NCBI GenBank assembly: GCA_035318505.1 | Contig: DATHEQ010000472.1 | Coordinates: 1-44,873, forward strand | Reading direction: 5' to 3' | Origin: DASWDH01 sp035318505 | GTDB taxonomy: Bacteria > Myxococcota_A > Polyangia > Polyangiales > Polyangiaceae | Length of the DNA stretch: 44,873 bases | Shown: positions 7,885 through 17,430 of the stretch, piece by piece | Position numbering within the stretch: the first letter of the stretch is position 1 | Layout of the letters: each line of letters begins with the position of its first letter | Notes under the pieces: model-generated | What the model was told of the DNA's origin: nothing | The model's database searches: none | The model's input: the letters and a program-made list of their open reading frames with translations, nothing else | Program-made: the position numbers and the translations under genes

Positions 7885-9218
7885 ATGCGGAGTTTGCCAA
7901 CTCTGTGGGTCGGTTGGCTAGGGAAATTGCAGGGCGAAGCCGGGTCATTCCCGTGGGCGCCGTAACAAGGAATGGTTCGTCGGAGAAGGGTTTCGTAGCG
8001 TTCGACGCCGGAGCTCAGCGAAAAATGCGGGGCGGACACTTTGCGGGCATAGCGTAGGGCCTCGATGCTCGGCGTCGAATCGGCAATGTAACGTGCAGCG
8101 TCGAGCAAGGCGTCACGCTCGAGCGTCTCGAGGATGATGCCCGATCGCGTGCGACGCACCCAGTTCGTCATCTCTGAATTGCAGCCGTAAGCTACCGGAC
8201 GGACACCGGCTGCGAAGAACTCTGCCAGTTTCGTCGGCATGGAACCGCGCTTGGCAATGGTATCGGCGAGGAGCAAAAGGCCCCAGTCGACCCAGGCCAG
8301 CCATGACGCCATGTCGGCGTGCGGCACAGTAGCCAGGGTCGTCCGATCGCGATGAATGCCTTCGGCAGCCAACAACTCGGCGTATTCGCGCTGCTGCTGC
8401 GTCAGGACGAGCAAGTGCGCCCGTGGCAGCAGATCGCATGCAAGTTTCACGAGCGCCAACGTCGGCTCTACGAGGTACGACCGATTCAAGGCGCCGACAA
8501 TCCCGAGAACCACGCGCCCTTCGAGGCGGCGTTTGACTTCGGCAGGCACGATCGTTTCGCTGGTGGGCTGGGCGGGACGGTCAGCGGAAATGGTGAACTC
8601 GCCGTAGTCCGCACAGGTCGGGATGGCGACTACGCTGCTATCTTTTCTTTTTCCGAAAGCCCCGTCGATGACGTCGTTCGCATGCAGCTCGGTCAGAGTC
8701 ACGACCGCGGCAGCATCGCGATAGAGTCCGCGCTCGACGAACTTTCCCACAGCATAAGGAATGGGGTTCGCGAACCAGTCCATGCGTTCGTCGATCCAAC
8801 ATCCCCGAGCATCGAAGAGGTAAGGCACGCCCGCAATCCGTCGCAAGGCGTTGGCAATTGCACCGGCCTGGTAGCCGCGGGCATGCACCAGTGACAAGGG
8901 TTCGTGCCTAGCCGTCCACAGGACCGTGGCCGCGACGCGAGCGATCGTTTCGCTCGATCGTCGGGCCGATCCTTCGAGATCGGCGCCCACCGTCGTCCAG
9001 ACGATGCCAGCGTCGGCGAGCACGCGTTTGACCCGATCGACCCGCGCAAAGTCGGCAAGATCGTTCTTTCGCTCGACGGAGAGGAGACGATACCGGAAAC
9101 CACGACGGGCCAATGCAACGACTACGCGAACGACCTGCGAGAACGCGAGCGGCCGAAGTACGCCGTCGAAAGTGACGTACAGAATGGACCCATTGCCCAC
9201 GTAGGCACGAGGCGTCAT
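7881..9218 (-). CDS. Glycosyltransferase family 4-like
   Basis: A 445-residue GT-B-type glycosyltransferase. The start at 9218 is chosen because its ATG overlaps the upstream TGA (9215-9217); the open frame continues upstream but within the previous gene. The N-terminal half carries ILYVTFDGVLRPLAFSQV, VHARGYQAG and PYLFDARGCWIDER. The C-terminal half carries GIVGALNRSYLVEPTLALVK and SMPTKLAEFFAAGVRPVAYG, the usual EX7E-like nucleotide-sugar region. The DARGCWIDER motif is also found, as DMRGLWPDER, in the GT at 37.6 kb, so the two are related. Acceptor and donor cannot be deduced. It is cytoplasmic and lies between a GT39-like gene and the 57-residue membrane protein. Confidence 0.85.
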   Translation of the reverse strand: MTPRAYVGNGSILYVTFDGVLRPLAFSQVVRVVVALARRGFRYRLLSVERKNDLADFARVDRVKRVLADAGIVWTTVGADLEGSARRSSETIARVAATVLWTARHEPLSLVHARGYQAGAIANALRRIAGVPYLFDARGCWIDERMDWFANPIPYAVGKFVERGLYRDAAAVVTLTELHANDVIDGAFGKRKDSSVVAIPTCADYGEFTISADRPAQPTSETIVPAEVKRRLEGRVVLGIVGALNRSYLVEPTLALVKLACDLLPRAHLLVLTQQQREYAELLAAEGIHRDRTTLATVPHADMASWLAWVDWGLLLLADTIAKRGSMPTKLAEFFAAGVRPVAYGCNSEMTNWVRRTRSGIILETLERDALLDAARYIADSTPSIEALRYARKVSAPHFSLSSGVERYETLLRRTIPCYGAHGNDPASPCNFPSQPTHRVGKLRI

Positions 9219-10627
9219 ACGAGCTCGGCGCGCGCACTCTTCCGGCTTTGCTGCTGTCCACGCCATCCCCGACGCCGAATATGGGCGACCAAAGCGAGAC
9301 CTCCCAACGTGGCCAATATTGCAATCTCCGGAAAGGCTGGAACGACGTAACGAGACTGGTTCCCCCACATTATGATCGAATGGATCACCGTCAAATAGAC
9401 TGGCACAACCAGCAAGAGGCGTGCTGCGGTCGAACGCCAAAGCGCAAACCCGGTCACAAACCCGAAGAGTGCAAGAGTTCCATTGAACGCGACGGTGACG
9501 AGCAAGATGAGCCGTCCGACGAATCCCGGCAAGCGCGCGGACTCGACCCCGAAAGCGCTGAGGCGCGGCGTGATCCAAAGCCGGGCTGCGCGCGATGGCG
9601 CCGGAATGACTTGCGTGCGAAAGGGGTGGGCGGCGATCCGTTCACGGGCCAGCCGCTCGAAGGCCGCGTCGAGCTCCGGCGTGACCACGAGGTCGGCCGC
9701 ACGCATTCCCGCGAAGAGTTCATCGGTCCGCTCTTTTTCGCCGGGTAGAAAGTACTTCGCCATCGCCGGCGCCTCGGGCAGGCGATCCCAAATGAACGGC
9801 TCCTCGAAACTCTTGTACCAGTGGATCAGTCCTGGCGTCATGAGATTGCGATAGATGGGAAACGCGAAACTCGCGAGCACTTGAAAGGAGTCGTCGGCCC
9901 GGCCTGTTCGCGCAACGGCCCAGTTGCGTCCCACCCAGGGACCGACCACGGCGCCAAATCCGGCGGCTGCGAGGATCCATATACGCAACTGCTCTCGCCA
10001 TCGCGAGCGATGGAACAGGGCGACGGCGAACGCTGCCGGAATGAGGGCGAAGACCGGACGTACGAGCGTGGCGAAGCCGAGCAGAAGCCCAACCGCGACC
10101 CATGCCTTTGCAGAAAATGGTGGACTAGGAAGGGTAAGATAAAAAAGCAGGTAGACGGCCCCCATCATGACGAGTGTCACGACCGATTCGCTCATGATTT
10201 GAGCGGCGAAAACGGCCGAGAAAGGATTGAGCGCCTGAACGAAGGCGCTGCCAATCCCGGCCTTGCGGCCTCCCATTCCCCATCCGACGCCGGCCACGAG
10301 CAATGTGGTCGCCGTATCGGCCAGCGCCTGGAGCACGTACACCGCGCCGAGCGGCAAGCCGAAAACGCCCACCAACAGACCAACGAACATTGGATAGCCG
10401 GGCGTACGCATGAGCGTGGGGACGCAGTGTGGGTCGCAAGTCATTGCGAAAGTGCCGTGTGAAAAAAAGTTCACTCCCGGGTCGACATAGGTCGCGCTGT
10501 CGCGCGTAACGTGCGGGATCGTGGGAATCGCGGCGATCGCGACTCTCGATGCGAAAGCCAGCACCAGCGCAATTTGCACTGCGCGCACCCGAAGGAGACT
10601 CGAGAGAGGCGGAGGAGCCGATTCCAT
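9215..10627 (-). CDS. GT39-like (ArnT/PMT-fold) polytopic glycosyltransferase
   Basis: A 470-residue membrane protein with about ten hydrophobic helices. After the first helix the acidic loop TRDSATYVDPGVNFFSHGTF fits the catalytic Asp region of GT-C enzymes of the ArnT/PMT (GT39/GT83) type, followed by MRTPGYPMFVG, the common RxPGYP signature. RPVFALIPAAF and WVGRNW further on are also typical. These enzymes move a sugar from a polyprenyl-phosphate donor to an acceptor on the periplasmic side. It opens the 7.7-10.6 kb minus-strand operon and is divergent from the GT at 10892 across 264 bp with no clear promoter. A second member of this fold lies at 32.8-34.1 kb. Confidence 0.83.
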   Translation of the reverse strand: MESAPPPLSSLLRVRAVQIALVLAFASRVAIAAIPTIPHVTRDSATYVDPGVNFFSHGTFAMTCDPHCVPTLMRTPGYPMFVGLLVGVFGLPLGAVYVLQALADTATTLLVAGVGWGMGGRKAGIGSAFVQALNPFSAVFAAQIMSESVVTLVMMGAVYLLFYLTLPSPPFSAKAWVAVGLLLGFATLVRPVFALIPAAFAVALFHRSRWREQLRIWILAAAGFGAVVGPWVGRNWAVARTGRADDSFQVLASFAFPIYRNLMTPGLIHWYKSFEEPFIWDRLPEAPAMAKYFLPGEKERTDELFAGMRAADLVVTPELDAAFERLARERIAAHPFRTQVIPAPSRAARLWITPRLSAFGVESARLPGFVGRLILLVTVAFNGTLALFGFVTGFALWRSTAARLLLVVPVYLTVIHSIIMWGNQSRYVVPAFPEIAILATLGGLALVAHIRRRGWRGQQQSRKSARAELV

Positions 10628-10891
10628 CGTCGCGCGGAAGGCTACCCCACACCAGCACCAACGGAAAGCGTGCCCGCTCCCTTGGAGCGGATGCTCGGGA
10701 GAAGATGCTCGCAGAAGAATCGGCTCGTCCTCAGGCGGCGGTCCGACGCCTTGATCCTCGATATCTCTCGATTGACAATCCAGATCAGATCGAGCACCGT
10801 GAGCGCAAGGCGCCGAGCCGAGCGCAACGTGTCGCCGCGCGTCGAGGGGGTCGTCCTGTACCGCGAAGCCAGAGATATTACGACCCTACGA

Positions 10892-12082
10892 ATGCTGTAC
10901 CTCGCGTTGTGGTCTCCGGATCGCTCCCCGAGTCAGCGCTATCGCGTCGAGCCATTCCTCGATTTTTGGAAGGAACATGGCCTCGAGACCATCTACGAAT
11001 GGGTTCTCGGTGTCGGCGATATGCGCGCGTTTTACGGGCGGACGCTGCCGGCGAAAGCTGGCGTGGCCCTGAAGGCCGCCCTTCGCCGCGGCACAGGGCT
11101 GGCGAGGAGCCTCGCCCATCCACCGCCACCGGACGTCGTCTTCATCCAGCGGCAGGCTTTTTTCTTGGGCGGTCCGTGGACCGAGTGGCTGGCGTCTCGT
11201 CGCTCGCCCCTCGTCTTCGACTTCGACGACGCTATCTGGATGCCCGAGATCTCGCGCGGCAATCGCCGACTGGCATCGCTGAAGAACGTCGAAAAAATCC
11301 CGTCCATCTTGCGCATGGCGAACACTGTCATCGCCGGCAATGCCTACTTGGCGGATTGGGCTCGAGTGCACAATCCCAACGTCGTGATTGTGCCGACTTG
11401 CGTCGACACCGACCGCTACGTACCGCGTACGACGAATCGTGCGCCCGATGCTCCGATCGTCATTGGATGGAGCGGGAGCCCGTCCACGATCGTCCACTTC
11501 GAGCTCGCGCTACCGACCCTTGCTCGCATCAAGCAGAAATACGGCGACCGCGTTCGGTTCAAGGTCGTGGGCGATCCCGAATTCCGCGATGAGCGGCTCG
11601 GGATACAAGGAGAAGCGTGGCGGAGCGATAGCGAGGTGAGCGCCCTCCAGGCCATGGACATCGGCATCATGCCTCTGCCGAACGACGAATGGTCCAAAGG
11701 AAAGTGCGGCCTCAAGGCGTTGACGTACATGGCGACCGGGCTTCCAACACTGTCATCGCCTGTGGGCGTCAACACGGAGATCGTTCGCGACGGTATAAAT
11801 GGCTTTTTAGCAGAGGGCGAGGATGCATGGGTCGAGCGGATCGGTGAGCTCATCGAAGATCCGACGCTTCGACGCCGGCTCGGGACTGCTGGGCGAAACA
11901 GCGTTGTGGAACGCTACTCGGTGCAGAGATGGCGCGAGCCGCTTTTCGAGATCATTCGGCGAACTGCCACGGGGCAAGATCCCGCCGGAGGTAGTCGAAC
12001 GGGCTCTCCGCCCATGCCTCTCAGCGCATCAGTGAACGTCAGCACGGCCCTCGAAGGGGTTGTCGCTCCATACCGTCCGTGA
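10892..12082 (+). CDS. Glycosyltransferase family 4-like
   Basis: The ATG at 10892 gives a 396-residue protein starting MLYLALWSPDRSPSQRYRVE, a typical GT4 N-terminus in exopolysaccharide loci. The open frame extends upstream to 10511 but that part is low-complexity Arg-rich translation overlapping the divergent gene. Other landmarks are DVVFIQRQAF, PLVFDFDDAIW, VIVPTCVDTDRY and IGWSGSPSTI. KCGLKALTYMATGLPTLSSPVG then forms the C-terminal donor-binding region, and a GINGFLAEGEDAW loop follows. It is first gene of a four-gene plus-strand run (GT, amidotransferase, epimerase, GT). No convincing ribosome-binding site is seen. Confidence 0.85.
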   Translation: MLYLALWSPDRSPSQRYRVEPFLDFWKEHGLETIYEWVLGVGDMRAFYGRTLPAKAGVALKAALRRGTGLARSLAHPPPPDVVFIQRQAFFLGGPWTEWLASRRSPLVFDFDDAIWMPEISRGNRRLASLKNVEKIPSILRMANTVIAGNAYLADWARVHNPNVVIVPTCVDTDRYVPRTTNRAPDAPIVIGWSGSPSTIVHFELALPTLARIKQKYGDRVRFKVVGDPEFRDERLGIQGEAWRSDSEVSALQAMDIGIMPLPNDEWSKGKCGLKALTYMATGLPTLSSPVGVNTEIVRDGINGFLAEGEDAWVERIGELIEDPTLRRRLGTAGRNSVVERYSVQRWREPLFEIIRRTATGQDPAGGSRTGSPPMPLSASVNVSTALEGVVAPYRP

Positions 12083-12091
12083 TAAACGGCC

Positions 12092-13261
12092 GTGGGAATG
12101 GGAGAAATACGCTCGCAATCGGTCACGCGCATGTGCACTCGATGCATTATGGATACGAGCGATCCAGACATCGAGTTCGATGCTCAAGGTATTTGCAGCC
12201 ATTGCAGGATCTATGACGCGGCCATGGCGGGAGAGCCTTCTGATGCCAAACTGCGGGAAGCAGAGCTCAACCGGCGCCTCGAAGCGATTCGCCATGACGG
12301 GAAGGGTAAACGGTGGGACTGCGTCGTCGGCGTCAGCGGCGGCGTCGACAGCACGTATGTCGTTTTGCTTGCGAAACAGCTGGGGCTGCGCCCACTTGCC
12401 GTGCATCTCGACAACGGCTGGGATTCCGAGATTGCGGTCGGTAACATCCAACGCGCGCTGGACACGCTGGGCGTGGAGCTCGTTACGATCGTGCTCGATT
12501 GGGAGGAGTTTCGCGATCTGCAGGTAGCCTTTCTCCGGGCCTCGACGCCCGATTCTGAGATACCGTCCGACCATGCGATCTTCTCGGTCGTGCTTCACAC
12601 AGCATGGAAGAAAGGGATTGCCCATTTGGTATTGGGTCACAATAAAGCGACGGAACTCATTCTTCCTCCAGCTTGGTCCCAAGGTGCTTTTGACTGGCGG
12701 TACATTCGCTCGGTTCATCGACGGTTCGGAACCCGACCGCTGAAGTCGTTTCCACACCTCGACTTTGGGCACTACGTTCGATATCGGCTTTGGGGCGGCA
12801 GACAAATTTTCAACATCCTCAACTATATCGACTACTCGCGCGAAGCCGCGATTACCAAGATTCAGCACGAACTCGGGTGGCGCGACTACGGCGGCAAGCA
12901 TCACGAGTCCGTTTATACGCGTTTTTTCCAGTCACATATCCTTCCCAGGAAGTTCGGCTTCGACAAACGACGAGCGCATCTCTCCAATCGAGTCCTTGCC
13001 GGCCAGATCAGCCGAGAAAAAGCCCTCGCCGAAATCGCAAAGCCCCCCTATGCCTCGCCCGAGCTCGAGGCGGATGATCGCATCTACGTGATCAAGAAAC
13101 TCGGCCTCAGCGAAGCCGAGTTCGATGCGATTATGCATGCACCGCGCCGTCGTTATGCCGATTATCCCAACATGATGAACTCCAGGTTTTATCTGACCGT
13201 GAGGGACATCTATCGGTCGACTCGATCCATTTCGCAACGCCTTCGGAATTCGGTGACGTGA
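12092..13261 (+). CDS. wbpG: N-acetyl sugar amidotransferase (WbpG/PseA type)
   Basis: A 389-residue enzyme of the N-acetyl sugar amidotransferase family. Two CxxC pairs (Cys15/18 and Cys35/38, in CTRCIMDTSDPDI and GICSHC) suggest a small zinc knuckle. The PP-loop ATP-binding motif SGGVDS is at 82-87. LAVHLDNGWDSEIAV and ELGWRDYGGKHHESVYTRF are family landmarks. In P. aeruginosa O5, WbpG with HisH2/HisF2 is required to convert an acetamido to an acetamidino group on a mannuronate. HisH2 and HisF2 homologues are present here at 40.9-42.3 kb, about 28 kb away. The start could be GTG 12092, ATG 12098 or ATG 12131. The stop overlaps the next GTG. A dead relative lies at 36.3-37.5 kb. Confidence 0.9.
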   Translation: MGMGEIRSQSVTRMCTRCIMDTSDPDIEFDAQGICSHCRIYDAAMAGEPSDAKLREAELNRRLEAIRHDGKGKRWDCVVGVSGGVDSTYVVLLAKQLGLRPLAVHLDNGWDSEIAVGNIQRALDTLGVELVTIVLDWEEFRDLQVAFLRASTPDSEIPSDHAIFSVVLHTAWKKGIAHLVLGHNKATELILPPAWSQGAFDWRYIRSVHRRFGTRPLKSFPHLDFGHYVRYRLWGGRQIFNILNYIDYSREAAITKIQHELGWRDYGGKHHESVYTRFFQSHILPRKFGFDKRRAHLSNRVLAGQISREKALAEIAKPPYASPELEADDRIYVIKKLGLSEAEFDAIMHAPRRRYADYPNMMNSRFYLTVRDIYRSTRSISQRLRNSVT

Positions 13262-14346
13262 AGTCGATCGTGACGGTGGTCGGTGCTCGACCCCAGTTCA
13301 TCAAGGCGTCTGCCGTATCGCGCGAATTACTAAAGCGTGGCACGCTTCGCGAATCGATTGTTCATACCGGACAGCACTACGACGCCGGGCTGTCGGACGT
13401 GTTCTTCGAAGAGCTCACGATCCCTCCGCCCACACACCACCTCGAAGTCGGAAGCGGGTCCCACGGCGGCCAGACGGGTGAGATGCTGAAGCGCATCGAG
13501 ACCGTTCTATTGAATGAGAAGCCCGATCTCGTGCTCGTTTATGGCGACACCAATTCGACGATGGCCGGGGCACTTGCAGCCGCGAAAATCCATGTTCCTG
13601 TTGCACACGTCGAGGCTGGTCTGCGATCTTTCAATCGCCGAATGCCCGAGGAGATCAACCGGGTCGTAACTGATCACGTTTCTTCGTTACTTTTCTGTCC
13701 GACGTTGCTCGCGGTCGAACAGCTCCGCACCGAAGGAATCGTACGCGGCGTGCATCACGTCGGGGATGTCATGTACGACGTCGCGCTGTCGATGGCCGCG
13801 CGCGCCGAGGCCCACTCTCGTTTCCGCAACGCTGATTTGCCGACGAAGGGGTTCGTGCTGGCCACGGTCCACCGAGCCGAGAACACCGACGACCGGAGCA
13901 ATCTACAGTCGATTATCGAAGCGCTCGGACGGCTCTCAGCCCGCATGCCGGTCGTGTTCCCCCTGCATCCGCGGACCAAGGCGGCGATGGCGCGCCACGG
14001 GCTTCACACGTTTGGATCAGTGCGCATCATTGAACCGACGGGCTTGAGCGACATGACTTGGCTGGAACGCCACGCTGCGGTCATCATCACGGATTCCGGC
14101 GGGATTCAGAAAGAAGCGTATTTCCATCGTACGCCCTGCGTAACCGTTCGAACCGAGACGGAGTGGTCCGAAACGATCGACGCGGGCTGGAATCGGTTGG
14201 CCAATCCTGGCGACTTCGATGCCATCGTCGCGGCTGCCGAGTCGTCGCTACTCGACACGGCTGGACGGAGGGAGGTGGCCGACTATGGCACCGGAAGCGC
14301 GGCGGCCGCTCTCGTCGACGTACTGGCTGGTTTCGTCGCGAGTTGA
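13258..14346 (+). CDS. wecB: Non-hydrolysing UDP-HexNAc 2-epimerase (WecB/WbpI family)
   Basis: A 362-residue protein of the UDP-GlcNAc 2-epimerase family. It opens with IVTVVGARPQFIKASAVSREL, continues with IVHTGQHYD, VYGDTNSTMAGALAA and HVEAGLRSFNRRMPEEINR, and has VLATVHRAEN and DSGGIQKEA near the C-terminus. The family interconverts UDP-GlcNAc and UDP-ManNAc. The WbpI subgroup acts on UDP-2,3-diacetamido-glucuronate. Because it is coupled to wbpG (GTGA overlap at 13258) and the window carries WbpB/D/E sets, a WbpI-like role is more likely than plain WecB, but the sequence read by eye cannot separate the two. It is followed at 7 bp by a GT. Confidence 0.9.
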   Translation: MKSIVTVVGARPQFIKASAVSRELLKRGTLRESIVHTGQHYDAGLSDVFFEELTIPPPTHHLEVGSGSHGGQTGEMLKRIETVLLNEKPDLVLVYGDTNSTMAGALAAAKIHVPVAHVEAGLRSFNRRMPEEINRVVTDHVSSLLFCPTLLAVEQLRTEGIVRGVHHVGDVMYDVALSMAARAEAHSRFRNADLPTKGFVLATVHRAENTDDRSNLQSIIEALGRLSARMPVVFPLHPRTKAAMARHGLHTFGSVRIIEPTGLSDMTWLERHAAVIITDSGGIQKEAYFHRTPCVTVRTETEWSETIDAGWNRLANPGDFDAIVAAAESSLLDTAGRREVADYGTGSAAAALVDVLAGFVAS

Positions 14347-14352
14347 TGAAGC

Positions 14353-15501
14353 ATGGCGAACCGAATTGCATTCGTGAATCTTCAGCTCGGGAACGAGCTG
14401 CTCGGTTTGACTCGTGCGATCGCTGGCCAAGCTCGTGCTTCCCGCGAATCTGGCTTCCCAATTGACTTCTGGGTCGTCAATCCCTCGCGAGAAGGACGCG
14501 TAGACGGCATCCATTACGCACGATTCGAATCGAGTTCCCTTGGCGACGGCATGACTCGCCTTTTCCGTTCGCGACTCCTGTCCCGCGCCACGGCCTTGAA
14601 CGGTTACGATGTGGCGCTGCTTCGATATCCGATGGCCATCGACCTCGATCCGCTTGCTTTTCGGCGGTCGTCTCGCTGTCGAATTGTCACCGTCCACCAC
14701 ACCAAGGAAGTCGAAGAAATACTGAGCTGGCGTCGCGGTCCGGGGTCCCTTGCTCGGGCAATGCTAGAACGGTACAATGGCCCTCGCCTGCTGTCTCGCG
14801 TCGACGGCTTGGCAGCGGTCACCGATGAAATCCGGCGCTACGAGCTGGGGCGCGCTGGTCGATCTCTACCATCGCGAACCATCTCGAATGGCATCGACGT
14901 GTCCCGCGTGCCGCTAACGGGGTTCCTCCCATTCTGGGGTGACGAACTCAAGTTACTTTTCATCGCTAGCTCGCACGCTCCTTGGCACGGGACCGAGCGG
15001 CTCCTGGCGAGTGTGCGCCGCTACCGTGGACCGGTACGAATCCTGCTCCACATGGTTGGAGACGCAACCGGAACACGCGCTGGAGCCCGGCAGGTCGAAG
15101 GGCCTCTCACAATCATCAACCACGGGACGCTTCGCGGAGAAGCTTTGGAGGCTATTTTTCGCGATTCGATGCTGGCCGTGAGCAGCCTTGCAATGTTTCG
15201 AATCGGACTGGTGGAAGGTTGTGTTCTCAAGACTCGGGAGTACGTCGCGCGCGGACTGCCATTCGTGTACGGCTATGACGACGTCGACCTCACCAATGAC
15301 CTCCCATTTTGCATGAACGTGGGGAGCTCGGATGCGCCCTTTGACGTCGAGGAACTGATTCGGTTTGCGTCGACACTTAGCGACCGACCTGGGGTCACGG
15401 AACAGATGCGCGCGTGGGCCGAGTCTCATATCGACTGGCGAGTGAAGATGAGGATGTATTACGATTTTGCTCGCGAGGTTGCAGAGGGAAGCGCATCGTA
15501 G
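14353..15501 (+). CDS. Glycosyltransferase, GT4-like
   Basis: A 382-residue GT-B enzyme. Landmarks are NGYDVALLRYPMAIDLDPLAF, LSRVDGLAAVTDEIRRYEL, TISNGIDVSRVPL, LLFIASSHAPWHGTERLL and CVLKTREYVARGLPFVYGYDDVDL. The WHGTERL and LKTREYVARG motifs define a subfamily also represented by the dead gene at 35.3-36.3 kb (WHGASKIL, LKVRQTLALG). It follows the epimerase by 7 bp and ends 61 bp before an IS66 end, so any further genes of this operon may have been displaced by the insertion. Sugar specificity is unknown; by context it may add the acetamidino-uronate. Confidence 0.82.
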   Translation: MANRIAFVNLQLGNELLGLTRAIAGQARASRESGFPIDFWVVNPSREGRVDGIHYARFESSSLGDGMTRLFRSRLLSRATALNGYDVALLRYPMAIDLDPLAFRRSSRCRIVTVHHTKEVEEILSWRRGPGSLARAMLERYNGPRLLSRVDGLAAVTDEIRRYELGRAGRSLPSRTISNGIDVSRVPLTGFLPFWGDELKLLFIASSHAPWHGTERLLASVRRYRGPVRILLHMVGDATGTRAGARQVEGPLTIINHGTLRGEALEAIFRDSMLAVSSLAMFRIGLVEGCVLKTREYVARGLPFVYGYDDVDLTNDLPFCMNVGSSDAPFDVEELIRFASTLSDRPGVTEQMRAWAESHIDWRVKMRMYYDFAREVAEGSAS

Positions 15502-15562
15502 AACCGGCGAAGTGGCGCTTCGCCGCCATTGGAAGATGAAATCGAACATTCGCGCGCGTTCG

Positions 15563-15585
15563 GTAATCCATCCACGAGCGGCGTA
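15563..15585 (+). repeat. IS66 element A left terminal inverted repeat
   Basis: Begins GTAATCCATCCACGAGCGGC. The first 26 bases (15563-15588) are identical to the outer end of element B at 30207-30232 read on the minus strand. The seven bases just outside (GCGTTCG) are also shared, from target preference, longer ends or common origin. Confidence 0.8.
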
Positions 15586-15777
15586 TGGTCGAAGCGTCTC
15601 GAGCGTGGACGCTTTTGCCCGACTTTTTCCGCAGGTGGGAACCTGCAAGCCCAGGCGATCGAGGCAGCCAAGTTGGCGCTGATCATCGAAGGAATCGACT
15701 TGTCCCGCGCTCGCCGGCGACCTCGATGGCAACCTGTCCATCATCAGAAAAAATCGGAGCCAGCGTTGAATCCATAA
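15586..15777 (+). pseudogene. IS66 tnpB (Orf2) 3' fragment
   Basis: In frame from 15586 the translation reads WSKRLERGRFCPTF, then IEAAKLALIIEGIDLSRA, the C-terminal part of IS66 Orf2 (accessory protein TnpB). The N-terminal two thirds are missing. Bases 15586-15716 match 29478-29608 on the opposite strand at 130 of 131 positions by eye, so the two fragments share a recent ancestor. The frame continues to a stop at 15777 with a tail not found in the other copy. Confidence 0.8.
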
Positions 15778-15804
15778 TCGGTCGGTCCGTCCAACCGACA
15801 GCAG

Positions 15805-17428
15805 ATGTCGAGAGAGCCTCGAATCACATCGCCATACGCACCCGACCTCGCCGAGGTGCGGGTTTGGCTCGAGCGCATGATCGCGGCCCTCAAGTTCGTC
15901 GAGCTCGTGGCGGCGATTCTGACCCTCATCGGTCGCATGCGCGACGTCAATACCGAGCTCGCCAAGCAGCTCGCCAATCTGCGGCGCAAGCGGCCTCGTT
16001 CCGAGACGCTCGAGCGTCTCGAGCGTCAGTTGATGCTGCCTCTCTTGGGATTGTCGTCTCGGTCGCGAAGCCGAAGACGCCGCCCGAGGACGACACGAAG
16101 ACCAAGCAAAGCCGCAAGGGTCGGCATCCTGGCCGTACAGCACCGCCGCCGCATCTCCAACGGGTGCCCGAGAAAAACCTCGTTCCCCCAGACAAGCGGA
16201 TCTGCCCCATCTGCGGCTCGGAGATGAAGACGGTCGGCTATTCTCAATGCGAGATCTACGACATCGTCCCCGCCAAGATCGTCGTCATCGAGCGCATGGA
16301 CGAGCGCGTCGCCTGCCCGCACGACGATGCGAGCGTGTCGGCGCCGGTGCCGCCGGCCATCGTCGAACGCGGAAAGCTGCGCGATACGTTCATCGTCGAA
16401 GCGCTGTGCGACAAGTACGTCGAATGTCAGCCGATCGAACGACAGTGCTCGCGCTTCGCACGCTCGGGCGTCGAGATCGCGCCGCAGACCGTCGGACGAA
16501 GCGTCGCCAAGGCCATCGATCTGCTCATGCCCGTCGCCAAGCTCATCCACCAAAAGACGCGAGGCCCCGGGCTTCTCGGCACCGATTCGACCGGCTTGCC
16601 CGTGCTCGATCGTAAGGTGACCGAAGGCATTCGATCGGCCGGCATGTGGTGCTGGACCAACGCTCGATGGGTGGCCTTCTTCTACTCGCCGAGCGCCGAT
16701 TCCGACAGCGTGCGCCGCTTCCTCGGCGACGATCTCGCTCGCACCGTGCAATGCGACGGCACCAACGTGACCACCTTCCTCGAACGCGCCGGCGGCAAGC
16801 GTCCTGGCTGCTGGAGCCAGGCGAGGCGCGGTCTGATCGAAGCAGCCCGCATGGGGGACGTCGTGGCGCTGGAGGGCGTACGCAAGATCGCCCCTTGTTC
16901 GCCATCGAACGTGAGTCCACGCTGGCGGGTGACACCGCCGACCAGCGACGAGCGCGCCGCCTCGAGCACACCCGACCGTTGCTCGACGACTTGCGCGCAT
17001 GGATCGACGAACAACGAGCCGTCACGCCGCCAAAAACACCGCTCGGAAGAGCGCTCGGGTATTTGCACCGACAGTGGCGACGGCTGATCCTCTTCATGGA
17101 GGACGGCAATATCGAGGCGACGAACAACCGACGTGAGTGCGAATTGCGGCGATTGGTCCTGGGTCGCAAAAATTGGTTGTTCACGTGGCTCGACATCGGC
17201 GGCGAACGTACGGCTGCCATTCTATCCATCGTCGCGTCCTGCATCGCACACGACGTCAATCCGCGTGCCTATCTGCACCTGGTGACCAAGCTGATCGTCC
17301 ACGGCTGGCCGCAAGCCAAGCTCGGTGAGCTCTTGCCGGATCGTATCGTCGGCGCCCACCCCGAGCTGTACGTGGGCGGCCCCGACACGCTGCCAGCGTT
17401 GACGAACGCAGCATCGGCCGACGTCTGA
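15805..17428 (+). pseudogene. IS66-family transposase (TnpC/Orf3), two frameshifts
   Basis: The family protein can be followed over its full length but in three frames. Residues from MSREPRITSPYAPDLAEV run to LERQLMLPLLG. A one-base loss near 16048 moves the frame to IVVSVAKPKTPPEDD and the zinc-finger part CPICGSEMKT. A second one-base loss near 16892 moves it to LFAIERESTLAGD. The catalytic DDE region is recognisable: Asp in GLLGTDSTG, Asp in VQCDGTNV, Glu in GNIEATNNRRE. The C-terminus ends normally (NPRAYLHLVTKLI). Both shifts are single-base deletions, so sequencing error is not excluded, but together with the missing tnpA/tnpB the element is probably dead. Confidence 0.85.
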
Positions 17429-17430
17429 CA

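Noticed and set aside
9219..9578. N-terminal extension of the GT4 open frame
   Set aside because: It overlaps the GT39-like gene entirely; the ATG at 9218 overlapping the upstream stop is a better start.
10772..10800. TTGACA box as promoter for the GT at 10892
   Set aside because: A consensus -35 is present at 10772-10777 but no AT-rich -10 at the proper distance.
14953..16143. Long minus-strand open frame of about 396 codons
   Set aside because: It lies antisense to the intact GT and to the IS66 fragments; no recognisable motif, Arg/Ser-rich composition typical of antisense GC-rich DNA.
16026..17000. 324-codon minus-strand open frame across the transposase
   Set aside because: Antisense shadow of IS66 tnpC, which is recognisable on the plus strand through its DDE motifs.
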